Shown here one piece after another: positions 40,549-49,112 of a DNA stretch of 64,000 nt. The notes under the pieces are model-generated. The model saw nothing but the letters and a program-made list of their open reading frames with translations. It was not told the origin of the DNA and made no database searches. Origin of the DNA: Pseudomonadota bacterium (GTDB lineage: Bacteria > Pseudomonadota > Alphaproteobacteria > Rhizobiales > Xanthobacteraceae); contig JAEYRD010000098.1 in NCBI GenBank assembly GCA_023435725.1, forward strand, positions 1-64,000, in the 5' to 3' direction. The position numbers and the translations under genes are program-made. How positions within the stretch are numbered: position 1 is the first letter of the stretch; every line of letters begins with the position of its first letter.

Positions 40549-41823
40549 CTAATGCTTCCCCGGCCCCATATAGCCGAACAGGAACCCGGCCACCTTGCGC
40601 ATTTGGATCTCTTCGCTGCCCTCGGTGATGCGATAGCGGCGGTGGTGGCGGTAGATGTGCTCGAACGCCTTGTGGCGCGAGTAGCCCATGCCGCCATGGA
40701 CCTGCATGGCGCGGTCGGCGGCTTCGCAGCAAAGTCGGTTTGCCCAGTAGTTGCACATGGAGACGCGGTCGGAGAGCGTACGCTCGATCTGCTCCTCGTT
40801 GAGCTGGTCCATCTCCCAGGCGGTCTTGCGGATCAACAGGCGCAGCATCTCGGCTTGCGTGGCGAGCTCGACCAGCGGGAACTGGATCGCCTGATTCTCG
40901 GCGAGCGCCTTGCCGAACGGCTTGCGCTCACGCGCGTATTTGACGCTCTCGTTGATACAGTAGACGGCAGCGCCCAGCGAGCTCGCCGCCTGGCGGATAC
41001 GGTTCTGGTGCACGAAGCATTGCGCCAGCGACAGGCCGCGGCCGACCTCGCCGAACTGGGCGTCCTCCGGCACGAACACGTCGGTGAAGCTGACACGCGG
41101 ATGGTCGGTCGGCATGTTGAACGTCCACATGTATTCCTCGACCTTCACGCCGAGGCTCTTCGCCGGCACCAGAAAGCAGGTGATGCCGCGGGCATCGCCG
41201 TCATTGCCGCTAGTGCGCGCGAACAGGGCGCAATGCGTGGCGACGTGCATGCCCGTCGTCCACATCTTTTCGCCGTTGATGATCCAGCCCTTGACGTTGT
41301 CACGGGTCGCGGGCACCGCGCGTGTCTCCATGTGGGTGGCGTCCGAACCATGATGCGGCTCGGTGAGGCCAAACGTGATGCGGTACTTGCCCTTGATAGA
41401 GCCGCCGATCATCGCCTTCTGGTCGTCACGGCCGTAGCGGTCGAGCATGGTGACGACCGGGAAATTGCCGACGATGGAGTGCTCGTTCTGCAGGTCGTTG
41501 TGCAGCCCGAGCCCCTTGGCGGCAAAATGCTCGCGGATCACCGCCATCCACAAATTGGAGCCGGACTTGCCGCCATATTGCTTCGGCACCGCGAAACGCA
41601 GATGGCCGGCGGTATCAGCGAGGTCCTTCGCCTTGCGCAGCAGCGTTTCCCATTCATGGCGCGGCAGGCCACCGTTCTCGAAATCCGTGCGCGCCCATTC
41701 GCGGCGATGGTCGAAGAATCGAATGTTGTCGTCGGCCTGTTCGAGCGGCTTGATCTCGCGTTCGATGAAACGGTCGAGCTCTCCGAGATAGGCGACGAGA
41801 TCGGCAGGCAATGAGAAATCCAC
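40549..41823 (-). CDS. Acyl-CoA dehydrogenase
   Basis: 424 residues. FAD-binding and substrate segments ITFGLTEPHHGSDATHMETRA, GWIINGEKMWTTGMH and QVHGGMGYSRH are present, and the C-terminal ITEGSEEIQMRKVAG supplies the catalytic base Glu401. It introduces the alpha-beta double bond of an acyl-CoA, passing electrons to ETF. The start is GTG at 41823 with GGGAGAGAACC upstream. Convergent with the acyl-CoA ligase gene. Confidence 0.9.
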   Translation of the reverse strand: MDFSLPADLVAYLGELDRFIEREIKPLEQADDNIRFFDHRREWARTDFENGGLPRHEWETLLRKAKDLADTAGHLRFAVPKQYGGKSGSNLWMAVIREHFAAKGLGLHNDLQNEHSIVGNFPVVTMLDRYGRDDQKAMIGGSIKGKYRITFGLTEPHHGSDATHMETRAVPATRDNVKGWIINGEKMWTTGMHVATHCALFARTSGNDGDARGITCFLVPAKSLGVKVEEYMWTFNMPTDHPRVSFTDVFVPEDAQFGEVGRGLSLAQCFVHQNRIRQAASSLGAAVYCINESVKYARERKPFGKALAENQAIQFPLVELATQAEMLRLLIRKTAWEMDQLNEEQIERTLSDRVSMCNYWANRLCCEAADRAMQVHGGMGYSRHKAFEHIYRHHRRYRITEGSEEIQMRKVAGFLFGYMGPGKH

Positions 41824-41908
41824 GGTTCTCTCCCGGATTAATTTTCGTTTTGCGTTAAGGCGCTATGCGCGTTTTTGCTTCGATCGATTAAGGTGAGAAG
41901 AGCGCGCG

Positions 41909-41964
41909 CAAGTCAAGCAGCCCAAGTCAAGCAATCCTGGTCAAGCAATCCAAGTCAAGCAGAG
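41909..41964. repeat. Four tandem copies of a 13-15 bp unit
   Basis: Units CAAGTCAAGCAGCC (41909-41922), CAAGTCAAGCAATCC (41923-41937), TGGTCAAGCAATC (41938-41950) and CAAGTCAAGCAGAG (41951-41964) share the core GTCAAGCA. They lie 86-145 bp upstream of the dehydrogenase's GTG start and 110-165 bp upstream of the divergent crotonase gene. Could be a repeated regulator-binding site or a slippage array. Confidence 0.75.
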
Positions 41965-42073
41965 CGAGGCGTGTGAGAGGCGCAAGGCGCATTGCGCAAT
42001 TCGATGGTGTTGCAGCGCTGACGCGCGGTAGTATGACGCCAATATTCCCTCACAAGAAAATGCGGAGCGAGCG

Positions 42074-42853
42074 ATGGAGCTGAAATTCTCAAAGGTGGAA
42101 CGCAAGGGGCCGATTACGATCATCACGCTGTCGCGCCCCGAGGTCTACAACGCGCTGCACACCGACGCGCATTTCGAGCTCAACAAGGTGTTTGACGATT
42201 TTTCGGCCGATCCCGAACAATGGGTCGCGATCGTCACCGGCGCGGGCGACAAGGCATTCTGCGCCGGCAACGATCTGAAATGGCAGGCGGCCGGCGGCAA
42301 GCGCGGCTGGGACAAGCGCGGCTTCGCCGGCCTCACCTCGCGCTTCGACTGCGACAAGCCGATCATCGCCGCGGTCAACGGCGTCGCCATGGGCGGCGGC
42401 TTCGAGATCGCGCTGGCCTGCGACCTGATCATCGCATCGGAGAACGCGACCTTCGCCCTGCCCGAGCCCCGCGTCGGCCTTGCCGCCCTCGCCGGCGGAC
42501 TGCACCGGCTGCCGCGCCAGATCGGCCTCAAGCGCGCCATGGGCATGATCCTCACCGCGCGCCATGTCAGCGCCAAGGAGGGACATGAGCTCGGCTTCGT
42601 CAACGAGGTGGTGCCGCAGGGCGAGGCGCTGTCGGGCGCGCTACGCTGGGCGGAGATGATTACCAAGAACTCGCCGATGTCGATCCGGGCTTCGAAGCAG
42701 ACCATCCAGAAGGGACTGGCCGTCTCGCTGGAGCAGGCGATCGAGGAGCAGCGAGAGTACCCGGCGGTGAAGGCGATGGTGGCCTCGCAGGACTATATCG
42801 AGGGCCCGAAGGCGTTTTCGGAGAAGCGTCCGCCGAATTGGCAGGGGAAGTAG
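42074..42853 (+). CDS. Crotonase/enoyl-CoA hydratase-like protein
   Basis: 259 residues. DKAFCAGNDLKWQA and NGVAMGGGFEIALACD form the oxyanion hole. The region RVGLAALAGGLHRLPRQIG has no acidic residue where hydratases carry the second Glu, so the reaction may differ (isomerase, hydrolase or lyase). The family includes many carnitine-racemase-like proteins of unknown substrate. GGAGCGAGCG precedes the ATG. Divergent from the acyl-CoA dehydrogenase across the tandem-repeat region. Confidence 0.85.
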   Translation: MELKFSKVERKGPITIITLSRPEVYNALHTDAHFELNKVFDDFSADPEQWVAIVTGAGDKAFCAGNDLKWQAAGGKRGWDKRGFAGLTSRFDCDKPIIAAVNGVAMGGGFEIALACDLIIASENATFALPEPRVGLAALAGGLHRLPRQIGLKRAMGMILTARHVSAKEGHELGFVNEVVPQGEALSGALRWAEMITKNSPMSIRASKQTIQKGLAVSLEQAIEEQREYPAVKAMVASQDYIEGPKAFSEKRPPNWQGK

Positions 42854-42870
42854 CTCGTATCTCTCCGTTC

Positions 42871-42978
42871 GCCATTCCGGGGCGCGCCCGCTTGGGCGCG
42901 AGCCCGGAATCCATCGGGCGGCAGAGTTAGTGGATGAATGGATTCCGGGCTCGTCGCTACGCGACGCCCCGGAATGAC
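42871..42978. repeat. Dispersed palindromic repeat (family A)
   Basis: CCATTCCGGGGCGCG on the left and CGCCCCGGAATGAC on the right, with GCCCGGAATCCAT / ATGGATTCCGGGC inner arms. First of two adjacent repeats between convergent genes. Confidence 0.75.
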
Positions 42979-43010
42979 GGTGGAGAGAGGTGCGCTCCTG
43001 CCTCAACACC

Positions 43011-43094
43011 GTCATTGCGAGCGAAGCGACGCAATCCAGACTGCCACCACGGAAATGCGCTGGATTGCTTCGTCGCTGCGCTCCTCGAAATGAC
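43011..43094. repeat. Dispersed palindromic repeat (family B)
   Basis: GTCATTGCGAGCGAAGCGACG and GCAATCCAG pair with CTGGATTGC and GAGCGCAGCG-type arms ending CGAAATGACGG. Adjacent to the family A copy and to the end of the DUF6285 gene. Confidence 0.7.
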
Positions 43095-43110
43095 GGGGAT
43101 GTGCCGCCAC

Positions 43111-43488
43111 CTACCCGCCGCGCGACAGCTCGCGCTTGTACGATGCGTAGTTCGGCTGATCGACGGCGAGCTTGTCCATCGTGGTCTTCCAGAGATGCTC
43201 GGCGAGGCCCGGCGTTGCCAGGTCGAGCTCGCCGCCGGCGATGCGCTCGGCGAGCGCGCGGTTGAGATCGGTGACCGAGCCGTCCATGCCGAGCAGTGCG
43301 TGCAGGCGCTCGACCTCCTTCGCGTCGCTCCCCTCCTCCTGCGTCAGCTGCCGCGTGACGAGGTCGAGGATGTTGACGGCTACGCGCAGCTTGAAGGCTT
43401 GGTGGCCGGAGATCAGCGGCGTGATGTCGTTGCGGAGGAAATCGGCGACCGCCTTGGTCAGCTCGATCGGTGTCGGTTCGTCCTGCAT
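43111..43488 (-). CDS. DUF6285 protein (LvaB-like partner of the kinase)
   Basis: 125 residues, mainly helical (PIELTKAVADFLRNDITPLISGHQ, FKLRVAVNILDLVTRQL). DUF6285 proteins are usually encoded next to APH-type phosphotransferases; by size and position this resembles LvaB of the levulinate pathway, which is needed together with kinase LvaA. It starts two bases after the kinase stop, with GGGAG upstream of the ATG at 43488. No catalytic residues are evident; probably a subunit. Confidence 0.8.
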   Translation of the reverse strand: MQDEPTPIELTKAVADFLRNDITPLISGHQAFKLRVAVNILDLVTRQLTQEEGSDAKEVERLHALLGMDGSVTDLNRALAERIAGGELDLATPGLAEHLWKTTMDKLAVDQPNYASYKRELSRGG

Positions 43489-43490
43489 GG

Positions 43491-44477
43491 TCAACTCCCG
43501 CGCGGCGCCAGCAGCCGCAAGAGATCGATCTCGGTCTCGGAGGCGCGGCGGCCAATCATCGCGCGCTCCATCGAATGATCCGGCCCCTCGCGAAACCGCT
43601 GCATCATGCCGCCGCACATGATCCCCCAGCGCAGCGTGCCCATCACTTCCCAGAATTTGACGCGCGCCGGATCGACCTTGCGGCCGGCGGCCTCATAGCC
43701 CGCGAACAGCTCCTCGCGCGTACCAAAACCGCCGACAGGCTTGTCGATTTCGCCGAAGCGCCAGGAGTTGACGCAGACCCAGCCGAGATCCTCCATTGGA
43801 TCGCCGAGATGGGCGAGCTCCCAGTCGAGCACGGCGCGGACGCCGTCGGCGCCGATGATGAGGTTGCCGTTGCGGAAATCGCCATGCACCAGCGTCTCCT
43901 CGGCCGACGGACCGGGATCGTGATCGCGCAGCCAGCGCAGCGCCAGCTCGAACACGGGCTTTGGCCAGTTCAGGCTGCGATAGTCACACTCGAACTCGCC
44001 GATCTCCTTGGCCGCCGTCATGCGGCGCAACGCGGGCAGCTTGTCCAGCGGCAGCCTGTGCAGGCCTGCAAGCACGCCGCCGATCTGCCGCGCGAGATGC
44101 GGCCGCGCCGCCGCGAACTCGTCATCCCGCAGGATCTTGCGGGCGATGGTCTCGCCCTCGACCCGCTGCATGATGAAGCCGGTGCCGAGATCCTCGTCAG
44201 CCGTCAACACATGCATCACCCGCGGCGACGGTACGCCGGCCTCGAAGGCGAGCTGCATGAGTTGTGCTTCAGCCGCAAGACCCGCTGCGCGGCTCGGGGC
44301 CGCGCCGTAGCCCTTCGGCGAACGGCGCAGGATCGCGCCGATCGGTCCATCGGGATGCACAATGTCGAAACGCCAGGTCTCCTGACTGGCGCCGCCGGAC
44401 AGCTTTGCCGCCCCGGTGACGCCGGTCGCCCCCTTGCACCAGCGCGCAACGCTGCGCGAAAGCTCCGCCGCGATCAT
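43491..44477 (-). CDS. APH-family phosphotransferase (LvaA/ACAD10-11 kinase-like)
   Basis: 328 residues with the aminoglycoside-phosphotransferase-like kinase fold. The catalytic motif HGDFRNGN (His198, Asp200, Asn205) and the metal motif DWE (Asp218) are intact; SGGASQETWRF near residue 28 is the nucleotide loop. It is not an antibiotic kinase by context: it lies between a crotonase gene (four-base ATGA overlap) and a DUF6285 gene. In LvaA and in ACAD10/11, related kinases phosphorylate the 4-hydroxyl of 4-hydroxyacyl-CoA, and that role is proposed here. Confidence 0.87.
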   Translation of the reverse strand: MIAAELSRSVARWCKGATGVTGAAKLSGGASQETWRFDIVHPDGPIGAILRRSPKGYGAAPSRAAGLAAEAQLMQLAFEAGVPSPRVMHVLTADEDLGTGFIMQRVEGETIARKILRDDEFAAARPHLARQIGGVLAGLHRLPLDKLPALRRMTAAKEIGEFECDYRSLNWPKPVFELALRWLRDHDPGPSAEETLVHGDFRNGNLIIGADGVRAVLDWELAHLGDPMEDLGWVCVNSWRFGEIDKPVGGFGTREELFAGYEAAGRKVDPARVKFWEVMGTLRWGIMCGGMMQRFREGPDHSMERAMIGRRASETEIDLLRLLAPRGS

Positions 44478-45262
44478 TTGCCTTTGAACTGCGCCGGGCG
44501 CTTCTCCAGGAACGCGCCGACGCCTTCACGGAAGTCATGCGTGTCGCCGGCGCGGAGCTGGCACTGGAATTCGAGATTGAGCTGATCCTCGAAGGAGTTT
44601 TCCGGGCTGTCCCAATAGAGCTTGCGGATCAACGAAAGCGCGACCGTCGGGCCGCTGGCGAGGTCACGCGCGAGCTTCATTGCCTCCTCCATCAGCACGC
44701 CGTCGTCATAGACGCGGTTGATGAGGCCCCATTCCAGCGCCTTCTCGGCCGGCAGGCGCTCGCCCATCAGCGACAATTCGACCGAACGCGCCTTGCCGAT
44801 CAGGCGCGGCAGCAGCCAGGTCGAGCCGCAATCCGGCACGAGACCGATGCGACGGAAGGCCTGCAGGAAATAGGACGAGCGGGCACACAGGATCATGTCG
44901 CCAAGCAGCGCGAAGCTCATGCCGGCCCCGGCAGCCGGACCGTTGACCGCGGTGACGATCGGGCAATGCAGGTTGCGGATGCGGCGCAGGAACGGGTGAA
45001 AGCCGGTCTCGAGCGTCACGCCGGCCTTGGTCTTCTTCGACTGGTTGTTGCGGCCCTGGAGATTCGCACCGGTGCAGAACGCCCGCCCCGCGCCGGTCAG
45101 CACGACGCAGCGCACCTCGTCCTTCTTCTCCTCGATCGCGTCGAGCGCGTCGGAGAGGCCGCCCAGCATGTCCACGGAGACAGCGTTCATCACCTCCTGA
45201 TGGTCGAGCCTGAGGATCGCGACCGAACCATCGAAATCGAGCGTGACGTGTTTGAACTGCAT
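44474..45262 (-). CDS. Enoyl-CoA hydratase/isomerase (PaaG-like crotonase)
   Basis: 262 residues. GRAFCTGANLQGR and NGPAAGAGMSFALLGD form the oxyanion hole; GLVPDCGSTWLLPRLIGKAR carries the Asp typical of PaaG-type isomerases rather than the Glu of hydratases. C-terminal EKRPAQFKGK. GAGGAAACC precedes the ATG at 45262. First gene of a crotonase-kinase-DUF6285 operon and divergent from an SDR gene. Confidence 0.88.
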   Translation of the reverse strand: MQFKHVTLDFDGSVAILRLDHQEVMNAVSVDMLGGLSDALDAIEEKKDEVRCVVLTGAGRAFCTGANLQGRNNQSKKTKAGVTLETGFHPFLRRIRNLHCPIVTAVNGPAAGAGMSFALLGDMILCARSSYFLQAFRRIGLVPDCGSTWLLPRLIGKARSVELSLMGERLPAEKALEWGLINRVYDDGVLMEEAMKLARDLASGPTVALSLIRKLYWDSPENSFEDQLNLEFQCQLRAGDTHDFREGVGAFLEKRPAQFKGK

Positions 45263-45441
45263 GGTTTCCTCGTCAGTTGCCGCCCGCGATGTTTCGCAGG
45301 CCGGAATTACTTTTGCCGGGGCGCATATTTGATTTTTGTCGCGGCCTTGTCCATGGTGCTCCGAACATACCTTGTCGTCATATCGCACAATCTTGCGCGC
45401 ACAGGCTGGCGTGGTTGTGCGCCAAAAACAGGAAACGCTCC

Positions 45442-46221
45442 ATGAACATCTTCGACCTGACCGGCCGCGTGGCCGTGATCACCGGCGGCAACGGCGGCAT
45501 CGGGCTTGGCATCGCGCAGGCGCTTGCCGGCCAAGGCTGCAACGTCTCGATCTGGGGCCGCAATGCTGACAAGAACAAGAGCGCTGCCGCGAGCATGGCG
45601 GACTTCCCCGGCAAGGTCGATACCCGCGTCTGCGACGTCACCGACCCGGCCTCGGTCAATGCCGCGATGAAGGCCACGCTCGATACGTTCGGCCGCGTCG
45701 ACGGCTGCTTTGCCAATGCCGGCATCGGCGGCGGCGGCCGGCGCTCCTTCATCGAGCGCACCGAGGAGGAATGGCGCACGATGTTCGCGACCAATCTCGA
45801 CGGCGTGTTCCACGCATTCCAGGCGGCCGCTAAGCACATGACCGAGCGCGCCAATACCGGCGATCCCTTCGGCCGGCTGGTCGCGACCTCGAGCCTCGCC
45901 TCGATTTTCGGCACCGCGCGTAACGAGCATTATGCAGCGACCAAGGCCGCCATCAACGCGCTGGTTCGCGCGCTCGGCGTCGAGCTGGCGCGCCATGGCG
46001 TCACCGCGAATGCGATCCTGCCCGGATGGATCAAGAGCGACATGACCGCCGGCATCATGGCTAATGAAAAATTCGTCGCGAACGTGATGCCGCGCATTCC
46101 GATGCGGCGCTTCGGCGAGGCCAGCGATTTCGGCGGCATCGCGGTCTACCTGATGAGCAAGGCGTCGTCCTATCACACGGCGGACACGTTCGTGATCGAC
46201 GGCGGCTATACTGCGTTTTGA
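45442..46221 (+). CDS. Short-chain dehydrogenase/reductase
   Basis: 259 residues, classical SDR: TGGNGGIG near residue 14, NAGIGGGG, SSLASIFG and the YAATK catalytic Tyr-Lys pair, ending IDGGYTAF. It oxidises or reduces a hydroxyl/keto group with NAD(P). Divergent from the crotonase-kinase operon (179 bp apart), so it may provide the LvaD-like keto/hydroxyacyl-CoA step. AGGAAACGC precedes the ATG. Confidence 0.87.
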   Translation: MNIFDLTGRVAVITGGNGGIGLGIAQALAGQGCNVSIWGRNADKNKSAAASMADFPGKVDTRVCDVTDPASVNAAMKATLDTFGRVDGCFANAGIGGGGRRSFIERTEEEWRTMFATNLDGVFHAFQAAAKHMTERANTGDPFGRLVATSSLASIFGTARNEHYAATKAAINALVRALGVELARHGVTANAILPGWIKSDMTAGIMANEKFVANVMPRIPMRRFGEASDFGGIAVYLMSKASSYHTADTFVIDGGYTAF

Positions 46222-46232
46222 TTTCCTGAGCA

Positions 46233-46312
46233 CGTAACCCGGATGAAGCGCAGCACGATCCGGGACTGCCAAAACAACAAACCCGGATTTCGCTGCGCTC
46301 CATCCGGGCTAC
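46233..46312. repeat. Dispersed palindromic repeat (family D)
   Basis: GTAACCCGGATGAAGCGCAG on the left and GCGCTCCATCCGGGCTAC on the right with inner ATCCGGG/CCCGGAT arms. Between the SDR and VOC-protein genes. Confidence 0.7.
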
Positions 46313-46331
46313 AAACTCCAAGGAGGGGCAC

Positions 46332-46712
46332 ATGTTTTCACACGTCATGATCGGCACCAACGATTTGGACAAGGCCAAAGCGTTTTACGACAATCTGCTT
46401 GGCACGCTCGAAGTGCGGCCGGCCAGGGTCGATGGCCATCGCATCTTCTACATCACCAAGACCGGCGTGTTCTCGGTATCGAAGCCGATCAACGGCGAGC
46501 CGGCGACGCACGCGAACGGCGGCACCATCGGCTTTGCCTGCAACTCGCCGGAGCAGGTCGACGCCTGGCATGCGGCCGGTATCGCCAGCGGCGGCAAGAC
46601 TTGCGAAGATCCGCCCGGCGTGCGCCAGGGCCCGGGCGGCAAGCTATATCTCGCTTACTTGCGTGATCTCGACGGCAACAAGATCTGCGCGATGCACCGG
46701 ATGCCGAACTGA
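46332..46712 (+). CDS. VOC (glyoxalase-fold) protein
   Basis: 126 residues, one VOC module: FSHVMIGTNDLDKAKAFYDNLLG at the N-terminus and YLAYLRDLDGNKICAMHRM at the C-terminus. His4 and a C-terminal residue could bind metal, but the usual Glu of glyoxalase I is not evident. Likely forms a dimer; reaction unknown. AAGGAGGGG just before the ATG. Confidence 0.82.
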   Translation: MFSHVMIGTNDLDKAKAFYDNLLGTLEVRPARVDGHRIFYITKTGVFSVSKPINGEPATHANGGTIGFACNSPEQVDAWHAAGIASGGKTCEDPPGVRQGPGGKLYLAYLRDLDGNKICAMHRMPN

Positions 46713-46728
46713 TCCGGCCGACGCTGTC

Positions 46729-46769
46729 ATGCCCCGCCTCGTGCGCAATTGCGCACGGGAGCGGGGCAT
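46729..46769 (+). terminator. Extended hairpin downstream of the VOC gene
   Basis: ATGCCCCGC (46729-46737) pairs with GCGGGGCAT (46761-46769), enclosing the palindrome GTGCGCAATTGCGCAC. No T-run. A smaller hairpin GCCCGA-TCAAG-TCGGGC follows at 46821-46837. The whole gap to the next gene (46713-47014) contains these two hairpins and nothing else I can support. Confidence 0.5.
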
Positions 46770-47014
46770 CTCGTACGCCGCGACCGCTCGATTCATCGTT
46801 GCGTCTCTGAATCCTGGAGCGCCCGATCAAGTCGGGCGATGACAGCGGAGAGCGTGGCAGGCACACCGAACCTGCGGCGCCATTCAAACAACATTTCAAA
46901 CACCCCCGCGAAACTCCATCACATGGCATGGCTCGCGTGAAAAATGCGCGCTCGCGCTTTCGCCGCGCTGCGACTATTCTTCGGCCCAACGGTCTCAGCG
47001 AAACGGGAGGAACA

Positions 47015-48292
47015 ATGACAAAACACACCTACATTCCCCGCACCACCAACTACACCCTCAATCCTGGCGACGAGCTCAACGACCTCCGCATGTCGGACCA
47101 GGTCCGGCCGCTCTACGATCACGTCAAGAAGTTCATCCGCGACACCGTCGAACCGATGTCGATCGAATTCGCCAAGGCCGGCGAAAAGAAAGAGGATCGC
47201 TGGAGCTTCACGCCGAAGCAGCTCGAGGTGCTCGAGGTCGCCAAGAACAAGGCCAAGAAGGAAGGTCTCTGGAACTTCTTCCTGCCCGATGACGAGACCG
47301 GCCACGGCCTGAAGAACCTCGACTACGCCTACATCGCAGCCGAGCTCGGCAAGAGCCCGCTGGCGTCGGAGACGATGAACTGCTCGGCGCCCGACACCGG
47401 CAACATGGAAGTGCTGGAGCGCGTCGGCACCAAGGAGCAGAAGGAGAAGTGGCTGAAGCCGCTGCTCAACGGCGATATCCGCTCGGCCTATGTCATGACC
47501 GAGCCGAACGTCGCCTCCTCCGACGCCAAGAACATTTCGACGACGGCCAAGCTCGTCGGCGACGAATGGGTCATCAACGGCGAGAAGTACTACATTTCCG
47601 GCCTTGGCGATCCCCGCTGCAAGATCCTCATCGTGATGGTGAAGACCAATCCGGATGCGGCGCCGAGCAAGCAGCAGTCGCAGATCCTGGTGCCGCGCGA
47701 CACGCCCGGCGTCGAGGTGCTCGGCCCCATGTACGTGTTCGGCCAGGACCACGCTCCGCGCGGCCACATGCACATGCGCTTCAACAATGTGCGAGTCCCC
47801 AAGGAGAACATGCTGCTCGGCGAAGGCCGCGGCTTCGAGATCTCGCAGCTCCGCCTCGGCCCCGGCCGCATCCATCACTGCATGCGCACCATCGGCAAGG
47901 CCGAGAAGGCGCTCGACCTGATGGTGCAGCGTGGCCTCACCCGCGAGGCCTTCGGCAAGAAGATCGCCCATCTCGGCGGCAACATGCAGATCATCGCGCA
48001 GGCTCGTTGCGAGATCGAGGCGATGCGGCTGATGGTGCTGAAGGCCGCCAAGGCCATGGACGTGCTCGGCAACAAGGAAGCCCGCGTCTGGGTCTCCATG
48101 GTCAAGGCCATGGTGCCGGAGCGCGCGTGCAAGATCATCGACCAGGCGATCCAGATGCACGGCGCCACCGGCATCTCGCACTGGACCCCACTCGCCGAGA
48201 TGTACCAGGACGTCCGCCACCTCCGCTTCGCCGACGGTCCGGACGAGGTGCACTGGATGGTGGTGGGACGCCACGAGCTGAGCATGGCGTAA
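47015..48292 (+). CDS. Acyl-CoA dehydrogenase, ACAD10/11-LvaC type
   Basis: 425 residues. SAYVMTEPNVASSDAKNIST, GEWVINGEKYYISG-like and QMHGATGISHWTPLAEMYQDVRHL are acyl-CoA dehydrogenase segments. The C-terminus reads FADGPDEVHWMVVGRHEL, so the catalytic Glu of ordinary family members is Asp407, as in the ADGPDEVH motif of ACAD10/11-like enzymes. With the kinase and DUF6285 protein 2.5 kb away it fits a role in removing the 4-phosphate from phosphorylated 4-hydroxyacyl-CoA. GGGAGGAAC precedes the ATG. Confidence 0.88.
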   Translation: MTKHTYIPRTTNYTLNPGDELNDLRMSDQVRPLYDHVKKFIRDTVEPMSIEFAKAGEKKEDRWSFTPKQLEVLEVAKNKAKKEGLWNFFLPDDETGHGLKNLDYAYIAAELGKSPLASETMNCSAPDTGNMEVLERVGTKEQKEKWLKPLLNGDIRSAYVMTEPNVASSDAKNISTTAKLVGDEWVINGEKYYISGLGDPRCKILIVMVKTNPDAAPSKQQSQILVPRDTPGVEVLGPMYVFGQDHAPRGHMHMRFNNVRVPKENMLLGEGRGFEISQLRLGPGRIHHCMRTIGKAEKALDLMVQRGLTREAFGKKIAHLGGNMQIIAQARCEIEAMRLMVLKAAKAMDVLGNKEARVWVSMVKAMVPERACKIIDQAIQMHGATGISHWTPLAEMYQDVRHLRFADGPDEVHWMVVGRHELSMA

Positions 48293-48309
48293 TCCGCCGT
48301 TCTCTACTT

Positions 48310-48450
48310 TCCCCTCTCCCCGCTCGCGGGGAGAGGGTCTGGGTGAGGGGGAGTCTCCGCGAAAACGTTGACAGTCGGACTCGCGGAGACTCCCCATCAC
48401 CCGGATCGCCCGCGGCGATCCGACCTCTCCCCGCAAGCGGGGCGAGGTGA
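48310..48450. repeat. Dispersed palindromic repeat (family C)
   Basis: CCCTCTCCCCGCTCGCGGGG with GAGAGGG at the left, GGGGGAGTCTCCGCG in the centre and its partner CGCGGAGACTCCCC, then CCTCTCCCCGCAAGCGGGG on the right: four hairpins arranged as a large inverted repeat. Confidence 0.75.
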
Positions 48451-48470
48451 AAACAATCAACGGAGCATCC

Positions 48471-49088
48471 ATGGAATACGCCGCCAGCGACCTGACGCCA
48501 CGCGAGCGCTACAAAGTGCTGACGTCCTTCATATTGCCGCGGCCGATCGCATGGGTGACCTCAGTCGGGCCGACCGGCATCGTCAACGCGGCGCCCTTCA
48601 GCTTCTTCAACGCATTCTGCGAGGATCCGCCGCTTTGCATGTTCGCGGCGAACCGCAAGCCCAACGGTCAGGACAAGGACACTTTCCTCAACATCCAGCG
48701 TACCGGCGAGTTCGTGGTCAACATCGCCGACGAGCCGCTGGCGCAGGCCATGCACGAGAGCAGCGGCGATTTTCCGCCCGAAATCGGCGAGCCCGACTAT
48801 CTCGGCCTGAAGCTCGCGCCCTCGACCAAGATCGCGGTGCCCCGGCTGGCCGACGCGCCCTGGGCGATGGAGTGCAAGCTCTGGAAGATGATCGACGTCA
48901 ACGACGATCGCCGGCTGATCATGGGCGAAGGTATCCACTTCCATATCCGCGACGAATTGTGGGACGACAAGGCGATGCGCGTGCACATGGATCGCTATCA
49001 CCCGATCGGCCGCATGTTCGCCGACCGCTACTGCCGCACGGATGACCGCGTGGTGTTTCCGGCGGCGCAAGGCGCGAAGGACAAATAG
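48471..49088 (+). CDS. Flavin reductase-like FMN-binding protein
   Basis: 205 residues of the flavin reductase-like domain family: YKVLTSFILPRPIAWVTSVGPTGIVNAAPFSFFNAFCEDPPLCMFAANRK is the FMN-binding half, with GEFVVNIADEPLAQAMH following. It may supply reduced flavin to an oxygenase or act as an FMN protein of its own. I choose the ATG at 48471 (CGGAGCATCC upstream) over a GTG 24 bases earlier that falls in the repeat. Probably co-transcribed with the next gene. Confidence 0.87.
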   Translation: MEYAASDLTPRERYKVLTSFILPRPIAWVTSVGPTGIVNAAPFSFFNAFCEDPPLCMFAANRKPNGQDKDTFLNIQRTGEFVVNIADEPLAQAMHESSGDFPPEIGEPDYLGLKLAPSTKIAVPRLADAPWAMECKLWKMIDVNDDRRLIMGEGIHFHIRDELWDDKAMRVHMDRYHPIGRMFADRYCRTDDRVVFPAAQGAKDK

Positions 49089-49112
49089 AGGGCAGCACGA
49101 AGGAGCCAGACG

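Noticed and set aside
41909..41964. CRISPR-like array
   Set aside because: Units are directly adjacent with no spacers, only 13-15 bp long, and no cas genes are present.
43491..44477. Aminoglycoside resistance gene
   Set aside because: The kinase motif is shared by all APH-fold proteins; the gene sits between a crotonase and a DUF6285 gene, which points to acyl-CoA metabolism.
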